64,000 nt of DNA from Dorea sp. (GCA_016295505.1 JAEDLC010000002.1:1-64000); one strand, 5' to 3'. Counted from the first letter of the stretch, positions 51,492 through 60,265 are shown. Numbers and translations: made by a program. The notes: generated by a model from the letters alone, not told the origin.

Positions 51492-52363
51492 GATTCTATT
51501 GTCTTGACGATGATAAAAATATATGTAACATTTTGAAACTGATTATTCAGGACCGGAAACTCGGAACCGTCTGCGGCTCCAGCACCGACGGACAGTCTGC
51601 TCTTGAAGATCTACCGATTCTGCGCCCGGATATCGTGATCGTTGATCTGCTCATGCCGGAAATGGATGGCATTACTTTCGTCCGCCGGGCAAGAACTCTT
51701 TTAAAAGATACTGCATACATTATGCTTTCCCAGGTGTCTTCCAAAGAAATGATTGCATCTGCCTATGAAGCGGGAATCGAATTTTATATTCAGAAACCCC
51801 TCAACAGTATCGAAGTAGAAAAAGTCATCCTGCAGGTATGCGAATCCATTTCTCTGAAACGGGCGATGGCACAGATGCAGAATATTCTGAATCTGGCACC
51901 AGTCAATCAGGAGCACTTTTCAGATCCAAACCAGCGTGGCAGTTCTGCTTCTGCAAGGTCAGAAGACGAATGTCCCGGTACCCTCCGGACGATTCTTCAG
52001 CGTCTTGGAATCATTGGAGATATCGGAAGCAGGGATATTATCATGATCGTAAATTACCTGGTCAAAAACCCGAACCAGATAGACGACATAACACTGAATG
52101 AACTCTGCAGCAAGTTCAGTGACTCACCCAAATCCATGGAACAACGCATCCGTCGTACCGCAAGCACCGGAATGGTGAATCTGGCACATCTTGGAATTGA
52201 AGATTACAGCAATGAAATATTCACAGAATATTCCAATACATTGTATAACTTTGAGCAGGTGCGAAAAGAAATGGATTATATTCGCGGAAAAAGCAAAAAA
52301 CATGGGAATGTGAAGATAAAAAATTTTCTGAATGCTCTTGCCGTATACTGTATGGACAACTAA
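51488..52363 (+). CDS. response regulator with YcbB (GlnL-type) DNA-binding domain
   Basis: This is a 291-residue protein. The receiver domain is residues 1-120 (MRFYCLDDDKNICNIL; phosphoacceptor D53 in IVDLLMPEMDG; KP near 101 in IQKPLNSIE). A C-terminal YcbB-type helical DNA-binding region (about 170-290; IGDIGSRDIIMIVNYLVKNP, SDSPKSMEQRIRRTASTG) is typical of GlnL. The start overlaps the kinase stop. A terminator separates it from the EIIC gene, which may be its target. Confidence 0.9.
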   Translation: MRFYCLDDDKNICNILKLIIQDRKLGTVCGSSTDGQSALEDLPILRPDIVIVDLLMPEMDGITFVRRARTLLKDTAYIMLSQVSSKEMIASAYEAGIEFYIQKPLNSIEVEKVILQVCESISLKRAMAQMQNILNLAPVNQEHFSDPNQRGSSASARSEDECPGTLRTILQRLGIIGDIGSRDIIMIVNYLVKNPNQIDDITLNELCSKFSDSPKSMEQRIRRTASTGMVNLAHLGIEDYSNEIFTEYSNTLYNFEQVRKEMDYIRGKSKKHGNVKIKNFLNALAVYCMDN

Positions 52364-52382
52364 CGATCCTCTCGGCAGATTT

Positions 52383-52446
52383 AACAGTATCAAATCAGAA
52401 AAATTGTGAATTGTGACAATTTTTACATTTGGTACTGTTTTTTTTC
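52383..52446 (+). terminator. intrinsic terminator after the response regulator gene
   Basis: AACAGTATCAAAT pairs with ATTTGGTACTGTT (one T-G pair), with an inner stem AAAAATTGT/ACAATTTTT (52399-52407, 52416-52424). A run of eight T follows. Confidence 0.85.
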
Positions 52447-52463
52447 GTCAATTCTGATACGAT

Positions 52464-52507
52464 TTGAAACTTTCTGAAACTGGTCTTATATATTGATACC
52501 ATCAATA
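52464..52507 (+). promoter_or_regulatory. promoter of the EIIC gene with operator-like sequences
   Basis: -35 TTGAAA (52464-52469) and -10 TATATA (52487-52492) are 17 bp apart. TGAAAC occurs at 52465 and 52475 (10-bp period). TGAAACTGGTCTTA (52475-52488) fits the cre consensus TGWAANCGNTNWCA at 12 of 14. A perfect palindrome TATTGAT-ACC-ATCAATA (52491-52507) covers the start region. Confidence 0.55.
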
Positions 52508-52555
52508 ACAGATCGGACTTATCGTTAAAAATAATAAGAAAAGTGAGGAATGTAT

Positions 52556-53608
52556 ATGTTAACAATTGTATCTGGAGTAGGACTTTTATTAATCACACTT
52601 GCCGGGTTTTCCCTTTTCAGCCTGAAGATGCCAAAAGGACAGCTTGCCATGTCCGGCATGGCTAATGCTGCCGTTGCTACATTTCTGGTAGAAGCTATTC
52701 ATAAATATATTACCGGAGATCTGATCGGCATCGATTTCTTTCGTACCGTAGGCGAGACATCCGGAAGTCTCGGAGGCGTCGCTGCCGCAATTCTCGTACC
52801 GATCAGTATGGGCGCTAACCCTGTTCTCTGTGTCGTTGCCGGTGTAGCTGTCGGCGGCTATGGAATCCTTCCGGGCTTTATTGCCGGCTATCTGATCGGA
52901 CTGATTGCACCGGTGATTGAAAAGAAACTGCCGGAAGGCATCAATATCATCGGCGGCGCACTGATCATTGCTCCTCTCGCCCGCATCATCGCTCTGACTG
53001 TAGATCCTGCCGTAACAGCTCTTCTGACCCGTATCGGCGGAACCATCAGCGCTGCAACAGACCAGTCCCCGATCGTGATGGGCTTCTTACTTGGCGGAAT
53101 CATGAAGATGATATGTACTTCTCCGCTCAGTTCCATGGCACTGACTGCAATGCTTGGTCTTACCGGTCTTCCTATGGGAATCGCCGCAATTGCCTGCGTA
53201 GGCGGTTCATTTACCAATGGAATCATCTTCTCCCGCCTGAAGCTCGGAGATAAGAGTAATGTGATCGCAGTGATGCTGGAGCCATTAACACAGGCCGACA
53301 TTATTACTGCAAATCCGATTCCTATTTACTGTTCCAACTTTTTCGGAGGTGGATTTGCCGGAATATCCGCAGCAGTCTTTCACATTATAAACAATGCACC
53401 CGGAACTGCTTCTCCGATTCCAGGACTTCTGGCTCCATTTGCCTTCAATTCACCGCTTAAGGTCGTTCTGGCAATCGTCTTTGCAATTATCGGCGGAACT
53501 GTAGCCGGACTTGTTGGAAGCGCAGTATTTAAAAATCGCATTCAGGAGAGCACATCCTCAGAAACCGAATCTGAGATGCCATCTGAAATGCCTGAACTTG
53601 AGTACTAA
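52556..53608 (+). CDS. stand-alone PTS sugar transporter subunit IIC (PTS_EIIC_2 type)
   Basis: This is a 350-residue protein from the ATG at 52556 (GTGAGG 7 nt upstream). About ten membrane segments fill it; marks include LPEGINIIGGALIIAPLARIIAL, MICTSPLSSMALTAMLGLTGLP and TANPIPIYCSNFFGGGFAG, as in the PF13303 family. A hydrophilic Ser/Glu tail ends it. No EIIA or EIIB gene is next to it, so it either borrows other components or is not a standard PTS permease. It follows a GlnKL-like two-component system. Confidence 0.85.
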   Translation: MLTIVSGVGLLLITLAGFSLFSLKMPKGQLAMSGMANAAVATFLVEAIHKYITGDLIGIDFFRTVGETSGSLGGVAAAILVPISMGANPVLCVVAGVAVGGYGILPGFIAGYLIGLIAPVIEKKLPEGINIIGGALIIAPLARIIALTVDPAVTALLTRIGGTISAATDQSPIVMGFLLGGIMKMICTSPLSSMALTAMLGLTGLPMGIAAIACVGGSFTNGIIFSRLKLGDKSNVIAVMLEPLTQADIITANPIPIYCSNFFGGGFAGISAAVFHIINNAPGTASPIPGLLAPFAFNSPLKVVLAIVFAIIGGTVAGLVGSAVFKNRIQESTSSETESEMPSEMPELEY

Positions 53609-53651
53609 GAGTACATTCCTGATTCCTTAACTCTTTGTATATTATGAAAAA

Positions 53652-53791
53652 GGACTATTGCAGAATCTTTAAGATATCATCCCGAATATACAATTTCCAT
53701 AAGAAAAGCTGAGGTAAGCGAGTGAGCGTTGAAGCGTTCTTATGGAAATTGTATATCTCATGTGGAGTATATCTTGATTTTGCAATAGTCC
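53652..53791. repeat. 140-bp nested palindrome, bidirectional terminator
   Basis: Outer arms GGACTATTGCA (53652-53662) and TGCAATAGTCC (53781-53791), a middle pairing AAGATAT/ATATCTT, and a perfect 20-bp inner inverted repeat ATATACAATTTCCATAAGAA (53686-53705) with its complement at 53737-53756, 31-nt loop. T-runs flank both ends. It separates the convergent EIIC and trhP genes. Confidence 0.85.
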
Positions 53792-53799
53792 TTTTTTCT

Positions 53800-55026
53800 T
53801 TATTCTTCTCTTCTTAAGATATCATATCTGTCAGCTGCCTCTTCAAGCTCCACATACAATACCTGTTTTGGATGCGGTGCACTCTCCTGTTCTTTTCCTT
53901 CCTCGTCCAGGATTCGTTTTACCTGCACTTTGATATTCCGTCCATCCGGTTTCATGATCTCAATCGTCTCTCCGACCGAGAATTTATTTCTCTGTTCGAT
54001 ACGGCAAAGTCCTTCTTTGACTTCTCCAACAATACCCAGATACGTATATTCTTTGATATAAGTGTTACTGTCATAGATCTGACTTTCTTCACTTGGCTTT
54101 CCAAAATAAAATCCGGTAGTAAACTGACGATACGTGCAATTGGAAATCTGTTCCTGATACCATGGCATATTGGCACGATACTTGTCCGGATCTTCCAGAT
54201 AATCATCGATCGCCTTCCGATAGGTTCTGGCCACCGTGGCCACATAAAGAGCGGTCTTCATCCGTCCTTCGATCTTAAAGCTGTCAATTCCCGCATCTAT
54301 CATCTCCGGGATATGTTCAATCATACAAAGATCTTTGGAATTAAAGATATACGTGCCACGCTCATTCTCATATACCGGCATATATTCGCCCGGTCTGGTC
54401 TCTTCGACAACCGCATATTTCCAGCGGCATGGATGGGTACAGGCTCCCTGATTGGCATCTCTTCCGGTAAAAAAATTACTCAGAAGACATCTTCCGGAAT
54501 AAGAGATACACATTGCACCATGGATAAAGCTTTCAATCTCCATCTCCTCCGGGATATGGTCTCTGATCTCTCTGATTTCTTTCAGAGACAACTCTCTTGC
54601 CGTCACGACTCTTTTGGCCCCCTGCTTCCACCAGAAGTTAAAAGTGCCGTAATTCGTGTTATTTGCCTGGGTACTGATATGCCGTTCAATCTCCGGACAG
54701 ATCTCCTTTGCCATCTCGAAGATTGCCGGATCTGCAATAATCAGTGCATCCGGTCCCATCTCCTTCAATTCTCCCAGATATTCCCTGACACCCTCCAGAT
54801 CCGCATTATGTGCCAGGATATTCACTGTAACATGTACCTTTGCTCCGTGCTCATGTGCAAATGCAATTCCTTCCCTCATGTCATCAGCCGAAAAGTTCTT
54901 TGCTTTTGCGCGCAGACCAAATGCCTCACCGCCGATGTACACCGCATCAGCACCAAATATGACCGCAGTCTTCAATACTTCCAGACTGCTGGCAGGGATC
55001 AATAATTCCGGACGTCTGTTCTTCAT
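53800..55026 (-). CDS. U32 family tRNA uridine hydroxylase TrhP (formerly peptidase U32)
   Basis: This is a 408-residue protein with the U32 N-terminus ELLIPASSLEVLKTAVIFGADAVYIGG, the family signature ESFIHGAMCISYSGRCLLSNF followed by GRDANQGACTHPCRWKY (Cys residues for an iron-sulfur cluster), and a C-terminal beta domain. In B. subtilis YrrN/YrrO (TrhP) make 5-hydroxyuridine at tRNA position 34 using prephenate. The adjacent methyltransferase would convert it to 5-methoxyuridine. B. subtilis has two tandem copies; here only one is present. Confidence 0.9.
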   Translation of the reverse strand: MKNRRPELLIPASSLEVLKTAVIFGADAVYIGGEAFGLRAKAKNFSADDMREGIAFAHEHGAKVHVTVNILAHNADLEGVREYLGELKEMGPDALIIADPAIFEMAKEICPEIERHISTQANNTNYGTFNFWWKQGAKRVVTARELSLKEIREIRDHIPEEMEIESFIHGAMCISYSGRCLLSNFFTGRDANQGACTHPCRWKYAVVEETRPGEYMPVYENERGTYIFNSKDLCMIEHIPEMIDAGIDSFKIEGRMKTALYVATVARTYRKAIDDYLEDPDKYRANMPWYQEQISNCTYRQFTTGFYFGKPSEESQIYDSNTYIKEYTYLGIVGEVKEGLCRIEQRNKFSVGETIEIMKPDGRNIKVQVKRILDEEGKEQESAPHPKQVLYVELEEAADRYDILRREE

Positions 55027-55046
55027 CTTTCTATCTCCTTGTCACT

Positions 55047-55688
55047 TTATTTTTTTACACTCAGTGCCACTCCATCTCCCAAAGGCAGAATCGATGTCTG
55101 CAGTTCCTCCTTATGCTTCAATTCGTAAAGATACTCCCTCATACGACTGTGAATCGTGCGGTTTCTTCTTTCCACCGCATATCTGGATTCAATGATATCT
55201 CCATCCTGCAGCACATTATCTGACACCAGAACTCCTCCGGGTTCCAGCAGGCGGATCGCCTCCGGCATATAATGAATATACTGCCCCTTGGCGGCATCCA
55301 TAAAGATAAAGTCATATGATCCATTCAAAGACTTCATCACCTCCAGAGCATCCCCTTCGATCAGAGTGATCTGATCCTCCTTCCCGGCTCTTCGGAAATT
55401 CTCTTTTGCAATCGGAATTCTTTTCTCATACTTTTCAATCGTCGTGATATGTCCCTGTTCCGGAATATATTCACTCATCAGGATTGCTGAAAATCCAATC
55501 GCCGTACCTACTTCCAGCACACGCAGCGGCTTCTTCATCATCAGAAGCACTTTCAGAAAACTCTGTGTTTCTTTTCGAATGATCGGCACAAATGTATCCA
55601 GCGCCTCCTGTTCAATTTCTTCAATCAAAGGCTTCTCCGGAGATTCCAGCGAATGAATATATGTTACCATTCTCTCATCAACTATCAA
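55047..55688 (-). CDS. SAM-dependent O-methyltransferase, TrmR-like
   Basis: This is a 213-residue protein. I place the start at TTG 55688 (GAGGTG 6 nt upstream; IVDERMVTYIHSLE), with ATG 55670 as alternative; the frame's further extension to 55742 runs through a terminator hairpin. Methyltransferase_3 marks: VLEVGTAIGFSAILMSEY (SAM), FIFMDAAKGQYIHYM, GGVLVSDNVLQDG (metal site). It lies 20 bp before trhP. TrmR methylates 5-hydroxyuridine at tRNA position 34 to mo5U, which fits this pairing. Confidence 0.88.
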   Translation of the reverse strand: MIVDERMVTYIHSLESPEKPLIEEIEQEALDTFVPIIRKETQSFLKVLLMMKKPLRVLEVGTAIGFSAILMSEYIPEQGHITTIEKYEKRIPIAKENFRRAGKEDQITLIEGDALEVMKSLNGSYDFIFMDAAKGQYIHYMPEAIRLLEPGGVLVSDNVLQDGDIIESRYAVERRNRTIHSRMREYLYELKHKEELQTSILPLGDGVALSVKK

Positions 55689-55714
55689 AAAAAGCACCTC
55701 ATCTTCACAATATA

Positions 55715-55746
55715 GGGATTGCTGCAAAAAGTATTGCAACAATCCC
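55715..55746 (-). terminator. intrinsic terminator after the RNase J gene, TTGCAA-type palindrome
   Basis: GGGATTGCTGCAA and TTGCAACAATCCC form a 13-bp stem with one mismatch and a short loop. The T-run on the minus side is weak. Another copy of the repeated palindrome. Confidence 0.6.
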
Positions 55747-55757
55747 TCTTCTTTTTC

Positions 55758-57425
55758 TTATACATCCATAATAATCGGCAGTACCATTGGTTTTCTCTTG
55801 GTCCGTTTCCAGATAAAATCATTCATGGTATCCCGAATTACCAGTTTGATCTTGCTCCAGTCAGCATTGCGCTGATGGTTCAGGCAGTCCTCTACTGCAT
55901 CTGTCACAATATTTCTTGCTTCTTCCATCAGACTTTCGGATTCCCGCACATATACAAAGCCTCTGGATACGATATCCGGCCCTGCAAGCAGCTGATTGCT
56001 TCCCTTCTCCAGGGTCAGTACAACGATCAGGATTCCATCCTCCGCCAGATGCTGTCTGTCGCGAAGCACAATATTTCCCACATCACCGACACCAAGACCG
56101 TCTACCAGAATCTCTCCTGTGTGTATCTTATCTACAACCTTTGCTTCCTGATCACTGACTTCCAGAACATCGCCTGATTTCAGAATAAAGATATTGTCTT
56201 TCGGAATTCCCAGGTTTCTTGCAATTGCAGCATTTGCTTTCAGATGACGATACTCACCATGTACCGGCAACGCATATTTCGGCTTCACCAGTGAATAGAT
56301 CAGCTTCAACTCTTCCTGACATGCATGCCCGGATACGTGTGCATCCTGGAAGATTACATTTGCTCCCTTTGCAGACAGTTCATTGATCACCTTCGATACA
56401 GACTTTTCATTTCCCGGAATCGGATTGGAACTGAAGATTACTGTGTCGCCCGGCATAATCGTAACCTTTTTATGCACGTCTGCTGCCATACGAGATAACG
56501 CCGCCATAGATTCTCCCTGACTTCCCGTCGTGATCAGCACCGTCTTTTCCGGCGGATAATTTTTCATCTGATCAATCTCAATCAACGTATTTTCCGGCAC
56601 ATTCAGATAGCCCAGTTCCTGTGCAACCTGAATGATATTGACCATGCTCCGGCCTTCTACAACAACCTTACGGTTATACTTACATGCAGAATTGATGATC
56701 TGCTGTACACGGTCTACATTCGATGCAAATGTAGCTATGATGATTCTCGTATTCTGATGCTCAGCAAAAATGTGATCAAACGTAATTCCGACAGTACGTT
56801 CTGACTGGGTAAATCCCGGCCGTTCCGCGTTGGTACTGTCTGACATCAGAACCAGAACGCCTTTTTTCCCAATCTCTGCAAAACGCTGCAGATCAATTGC
56901 ATCACCATATACCGGCGTATAATCCACTTTAAAGTCTCCGGTATGAACAACGATTCCGGCCGGTGAATAGATGGCCAGAGCCGCCGCATCCTGAATACTG
57001 TGATTCGTCTTGATAAATTCGATTCTGAACTGTCCAAGATTAATGGACTGTCCGTGTTTTACCACTTTTCTTCGGGTACTGCGCAGCAGATTATGCTCTG
57101 TCAGCTTCTTTTCAATAATACCCATAGTCAGCTTTGTCGCGTAGATCGGAAGATTCAATTCGCGCAATGTATACGGCAATGCACCAATATGATCCTCATG
57201 ACCGTGGGTAATCACAAAGCCTTTTACTTTCTGAATATTCTCTTTCAGATAAGACACATCCGGAATCACAAGATCGATTCCGAGCATATCTTCTTCCGGG
57301 AAAGAGAGTCCGCAGTCCACAACAATAATACTGTCTTCGTATTCAAAGGCAGTAATGTTCATTCCGATCTTTTCCAGACCTCCGAGTGGAATGATACGCA
57401 ATTTTCCGTTATTCTCTTTTTTCAA
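55758..57425 (-). CDS. ribonuclease J
   Basis: This is a 555-residue protein from TTG at 57425, which has GGAGG 7 nt upstream; the longer frame to 57479 overlaps the end of fur. It has endo- and 5'-3' exonuclease roles in mRNA decay and rRNA maturation. MBL zinc motif VITHGHEDHIGALPY, further ligands VHTGDFKVD and HVSGHACQEEL, a beta-CASP insert (RIIIATFASNVDRVQQI) and a C-terminal RNase J domain (IVLRDRQHLAEDGI, SRGFVYVRESE). It follows fur directly. Confidence 0.95.
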   Translation of the reverse strand: MKKENNGKLRIIPLGGLEKIGMNITAFEYEDSIIVVDCGLSFPEEDMLGIDLVIPDVSYLKENIQKVKGFVITHGHEDHIGALPYTLRELNLPIYATKLTMGIIEKKLTEHNLLRSTRRKVVKHGQSINLGQFRIEFIKTNHSIQDAAALAIYSPAGIVVHTGDFKVDYTPVYGDAIDLQRFAEIGKKGVLVLMSDSTNAERPGFTQSERTVGITFDHIFAEHQNTRIIIATFASNVDRVQQIINSACKYNRKVVVEGRSMVNIIQVAQELGYLNVPENTLIEIDQMKNYPPEKTVLITTGSQGESMAALSRMAADVHKKVTIMPGDTVIFSSNPIPGNEKSVSKVINELSAKGANVIFQDAHVSGHACQEELKLIYSLVKPKYALPVHGEYRHLKANAAIARNLGIPKDNIFILKSGDVLEVSDQEAKVVDKIHTGEILVDGLGVGDVGNIVLRDRQHLAEDGILIVVLTLEKGSNQLLAGPDIVSRGFVYVRESESLMEEARNIVTDAVEDCLNHQRNADWSKIKLVIRDTMNDFIWKRTKRKPMVLPIIMDV

Positions 57426-57427
57426 AT

Positions 57428-57904
57428 TTACACCTCCACGTGCTTTTCCGTACTTGCCTTTTTCAGGCATTCCTGACACTGTCCATAGAATTTTAATTCG
57501 TGGTCCAACACGTGGAATCCCATCTCTTTCTCAATCCGACTCTCTAATTCGTCCAACAAGTCGTCTTTAAACGGGATCACCTGTCCGCATGTCCTGCATA
57601 CCAGATGATGATGATGGTGTCTCTCTTCTCCATCATAAAATTCCCCTATCTCATAACGCGCACACCCGTCATCAAGACTGATGCGACCCACCAATTGCAT
57701 TTCTAATAACAGTTGTACTGTCCGATAGATCGTTGCCAGACCGATCTCCGGATAGTCTTCTCTTACAAGTTCATAGATATCTTCTGCAGTCATATGTCTG
57801 TCTCGATGTGCTGCAAGTACCTCCAAAACCAGTAATCTCTGATTTGTTACTTTCAGACCTTTCTCTCTCAGCATTTTCCTGAATTTCTCTTCACTGATAG
57901 ACAT
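57428..57904 (-). CDS. Fur-family metal-dependent repressor
   Basis: This is a 158-residue protein. An N-terminal winged helix (GLKVTNQRLLVLEVLAAHRDRHMTAEDIYELV, IGLATIYRTVQLLLE) and a C-terminal dimer domain with HHHHHLVCRTCGQVIPF and CQECLKK, the two Cys-X2-Cys of the structural zinc site. Metal specificity (Fur, Zur or PerR) cannot be decided from this. It is in the ireB-ruvX-DUF1292-fur order usual for Clostridia. Confidence 0.92.
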   Translation of the reverse strand: MSISEEKFRKMLREKGLKVTNQRLLVLEVLAAHRDRHMTAEDIYELVREDYPEIGLATIYRTVQLLLEMQLVGRISLDDGCARYEIGEFYDGEERHHHHHLVCRTCGQVIPFKDDLLDELESRIEKEMGFHVLDHELKFYGQCQECLKKASTEKHVEV

Positions 57905-57909
57905 AAAAA

Positions 57910-58170
57910 TTACCTTTCAATCTCAACATCCTCAAGCAGTTCTTCAAATACTTTCGAAATGGCAGTCAGCTCTACATCATCTTCTACGATCTCATATATG
58001 CTTTCTGCCGACTGAGCAGCAGATGTATCCTTCAAGATCAGGCATTCCGCATCATCATCTTCGGAATCTGTCACCAGAATATAAGATACACCATTCACCA
58101 TGGTCTGTTCCAATACAAAAAATTCTACTTCTTCATGCATTTCTTCGGACATGAACTTTATCTTTTCCAT
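57910..58170 (-). CDS. DUF1292 family protein (YrzB-like)
   Basis: This is an 86-residue protein from the ATG at 58170 (AGAGGTG upstream). It shows the DUF1292 pattern HEEVEFFVLEQTMVNGVSYILVTD and ECLILKD, then an acidic tail ending in EVFEELLEDVEIE-like sequence. Function unknown. It lies between ruvX and fur, its standard place. Confidence 0.85.
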   Translation of the reverse strand: MEKIKFMSEEMHEEVEFFVLEQTMVNGVSYILVTDSEDDDAECLILKDTSAAQSAESIYEIVEDDVELTAISKVFEELLEDVEIER

Positions 58171-58207
58171 ATATACACCTCTGAACCGTTTCTGATTCAT
58201 TATCTGC

Positions 58208-58627
58208 TTATGGCAATGAATCCAGATATCCCTGCAATATAAAAACTGCCGCAATCTTATCAATATATTTCTTGCGGTCTTCTCGCCTTACCTTATTCTC
58301 GATCAAAGTACGTTCTGCTTCCACCGTAGTCAATCGTTCATCCCACATTACGACTTCCAGTCCGGTACGTCTCTTCAGCATCTCTCCAAACGCGATCGCC
58401 TTCTCTGCCCGTTCTCCGATATCATTATTCATATGCTTTGGCAGTCCCAGAACGATTTTTTCTACCTGATACTCTTCAATCAGTGCCTCTATACGGGCAC
58501 ACGTCTTGCGCAGCTTATTCTCTTCCTTGCGGCATATGGTCTCCACAGCCTGGGCTGTGATCCCCAGAGGATCACTGACTGCCACACCGACCGTTTTGGA
58601 ACCATAATCAAGTCCCATGATTCTCAT
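58208..58627 (-). CDS. Holliday junction resolvase-like RuvX/YqgF
   Basis: This is a 139-residue RNase H-fold protein from the ATG at 58627 (GGGA 9 nt upstream). Marks: MRIMGLDYGSKTVGVAVSDP (first catalytic Asp), KIVLGLPKHMNNDIGERAEKA, VVMWDERLTTVEAER and DKIAAVFILQGYLDS. Members process the 16S rRNA 5' end or act on recombination intermediates. It overlaps the ireB end region. Confidence 0.93.
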   Translation of the reverse strand: MRIMGLDYGSKTVGVAVSDPLGITAQAVETICRKEENKLRKTCARIEALIEEYQVEKIVLGLPKHMNNDIGERAEKAIAFGEMLKRRTGLEVVMWDERLTTVEAERTLIENKVRREDRKKYIDKIAAVFILQGYLDSLP

Positions 58628-58632
58628 TGTCA

Positions 58633-58896
58633 TTATTCCCAATCATTATGCTTAATATACGTTTTAAGCATCTCTTCTACCAATTCGTCCCGTTCCATCT
58701 TCATGATCAGGCTTCTTGCCCCGTTGTGGCTTGTAATGTATGTCGGATCCCCTGACATAATATAGCCCACAATCTGGTTAACCGGGTTATACCCTTTTTC
58801 ACTCAATGCTTTATATACGATTTCAAGAATATCTTTTGCCTGAATCTGCGGGCCGCTTTCTACCTGGAAAAACTGGGTGCTGGATAAATCTTTCAT
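58633..58896 (-). CDS. IreB family regulatory phosphoprotein
   Basis: This is an 87-residue protein from the ATG at 58896. The sequence DLSSTQFFQVESG, IVYKALSEKGYNPVNQIVGYIMSGDPTYITSHNGARSLI is the UPF0297/IreB signature. In Enterococcus, IreB is phosphorylated on Thr near the start by the Ser/Thr kinase IreK and affects cephalosporin tolerance. First gene of the ireB-ruvX-DUF1292-fur-rnj run. Confidence 0.93.
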   Translation of the reverse strand: MKDLSSTQFFQVESGPQIQAKDILEIVYKALSEKGYNPVNQIVGYIMSGDPTYITSHNGARSLIMKMERDELVEEMLKTYIKHNDWE

Positions 58897-58954
58897 ATAC
58901 TCACGTCCTCTCAAAATACTTCATAGCTTATTCTACATGATACATCATAAAATT

Positions 58955-60265
58955 TCAATGCATTATTTGCAAATGACTCTCAATTTGTACATTTACCAGC
59001 TGATTGGAAAGATCCTCTGCCACTTCCATTCCAACCTTCACATATTCTTTTGTATGTCCGGTCTGATAGACCTTTCCGTCTACGCAGGTTTCCTCTTCCA
59101 TCAAAACTTCCTGTGTCGTACCAATCAGCGTTTCTTCATATGCTTTCTGCTTTTGTCTGCTAAGTTCCAGAAGCTTCGCGCTTCGTACTGTCTTGATCTG
59201 ATCCGGCACCTGATCCGGCATCACAGCTGCTTTTGTACCTTCTCTTCTGGAATATTTGAATACATGTGTTTCGTAAAAATTCACTTTATCAACAAATGCT
59301 TTTGACTGTGCAAACTCTTCCTCCGTCTCTCCCGGAAATCCCACGATCACATCGGTTGTAAGTGCCGGATTATGGAAATACTTTCTGAGAAGCATGCACT
59401 TATCATAATACTCATCTGCCGTATATCTGCGATTCATCCGCTTCAGTGTTGCATCACAGCCGCTCTGCAGTGACAGATGAAAATGCGGACAGATCTTCGG
59501 AAGTTTTGACAGAGTCTCTGCAAATTCTTCTGTAATAATTCTTGGTTCCAGAGAACCCAGACGGATTCGATGAATTCCTTCTATCTCATGGATAGACAAA
59601 ATCAGTGATAACAGATCATCTCCCGTGTCCACCCCGTAGGAACTCAGATGGATTCCCGTCAGGACAACCTCTTTATAGCCATTGGCAGCGAGCCCTTTTA
59701 CCTCCTCCAGAACACTCTGACGACTTCTGCTCCTTACCCGTCCTCTCGCATACGGAATGATGCAATAGGAACAAAACTGATTACATCCATCCTGCACCTT
59801 AATATAGGCTCTGGTATGCTCTGCCGTTCTGGAAAGATGCAGTTCCTCATACTCTTTCTCGTGATTAATGTCCGTAAGTTCCCTGCTTTTCACTTCCGTT
59901 TGCTGCAGCTGTCCGGCATTCTTTCTTTCATTCATGTATGTTTCCAGGATCGTCACAATATCTTTTTTCCGGTTATTCCCTACTACAATATCGATCACAT
60001 CATCCAGTTCTTCCTTTCTTGCCTGCACATAACATCCACAGGCCACCACGATGGCATCCGGATTCATCTTTCTTGCACGGTGCAGCATCTGTCTGGATTT
60101 ACGATCCGCCATATTCGTGACCGTACATGTGTTGATGATATAGATATCTGCCTCCTCCTTAAACGGAACGATCTCATAGCCGTCCTTCTCAAGAAGTTCC
60201 TGCATTGCTTCCGTCTCATATGCATTTACCTTACACCCAAGGTTGTGTAATGCCACTTTCTTCAT
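58955..60265 (-). CDS. mtaB: tRNA t6A37 methylthiotransferase MtaB
   Basis: This is a 436-residue radical SAM enzyme converting t6A to ms2t6A at tRNA position 37. N-terminal methylthiotransferase domain (VALHNLGCKVNAYETEAM; NTCTVTNMADRKSRQ; VVACGCYVQ) with three Cys for one cluster, the radical SAM motif CNQFCSYCIIPYARGRVRSR, and a C-terminal TRAM domain (about 375-435). It is a single gene, divergent from the HPr-like gene. Confidence 0.96.
   Translation of the reverse strand: MKKVALHNLGCKVNAYETEAMQELLEKDGYEIVPFKEEADIYIINTCTVTNMADRKSRQMLHRARKMNPDAIVVACGCYVQARKEELDDVIDIVVGNNRKKDIVTILETYMNERKNAGQLQQTEVKSRELTDINHEKEYEELHLSRTAEHTRAYIKVQDGCNQFCSYCIIPYARGRVRSRSRQSVLEEVKGLAANGYKEVVLTGIHLSSYGVDTGDDLLSLILSIHEIEGIHRIRLGSLEPRIITEEFAETLSKLPKICPHFHLSLQSGCDATLKRMNRRYTADEYYDKCMLLRKYFHNPALTTDVIVGFPGETEEEFAQSKAFVDKVNFYETHVFKYSRREGTKAAVMPDQVPDQIKTVRSAKLLELSRQKQKAYEETLIGTTQEVLMEEETCVDGKVYQTGHTKEYVKVGMEVAEDLSNQLVNVQIESHLQIMH

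Noticed and set aside
55689..55742. N-terminal extension of the TrmR-like protein
   Set aside because: The extension overlaps the terminator hairpin of the RNase J gene and lacks a ribosome binding site.
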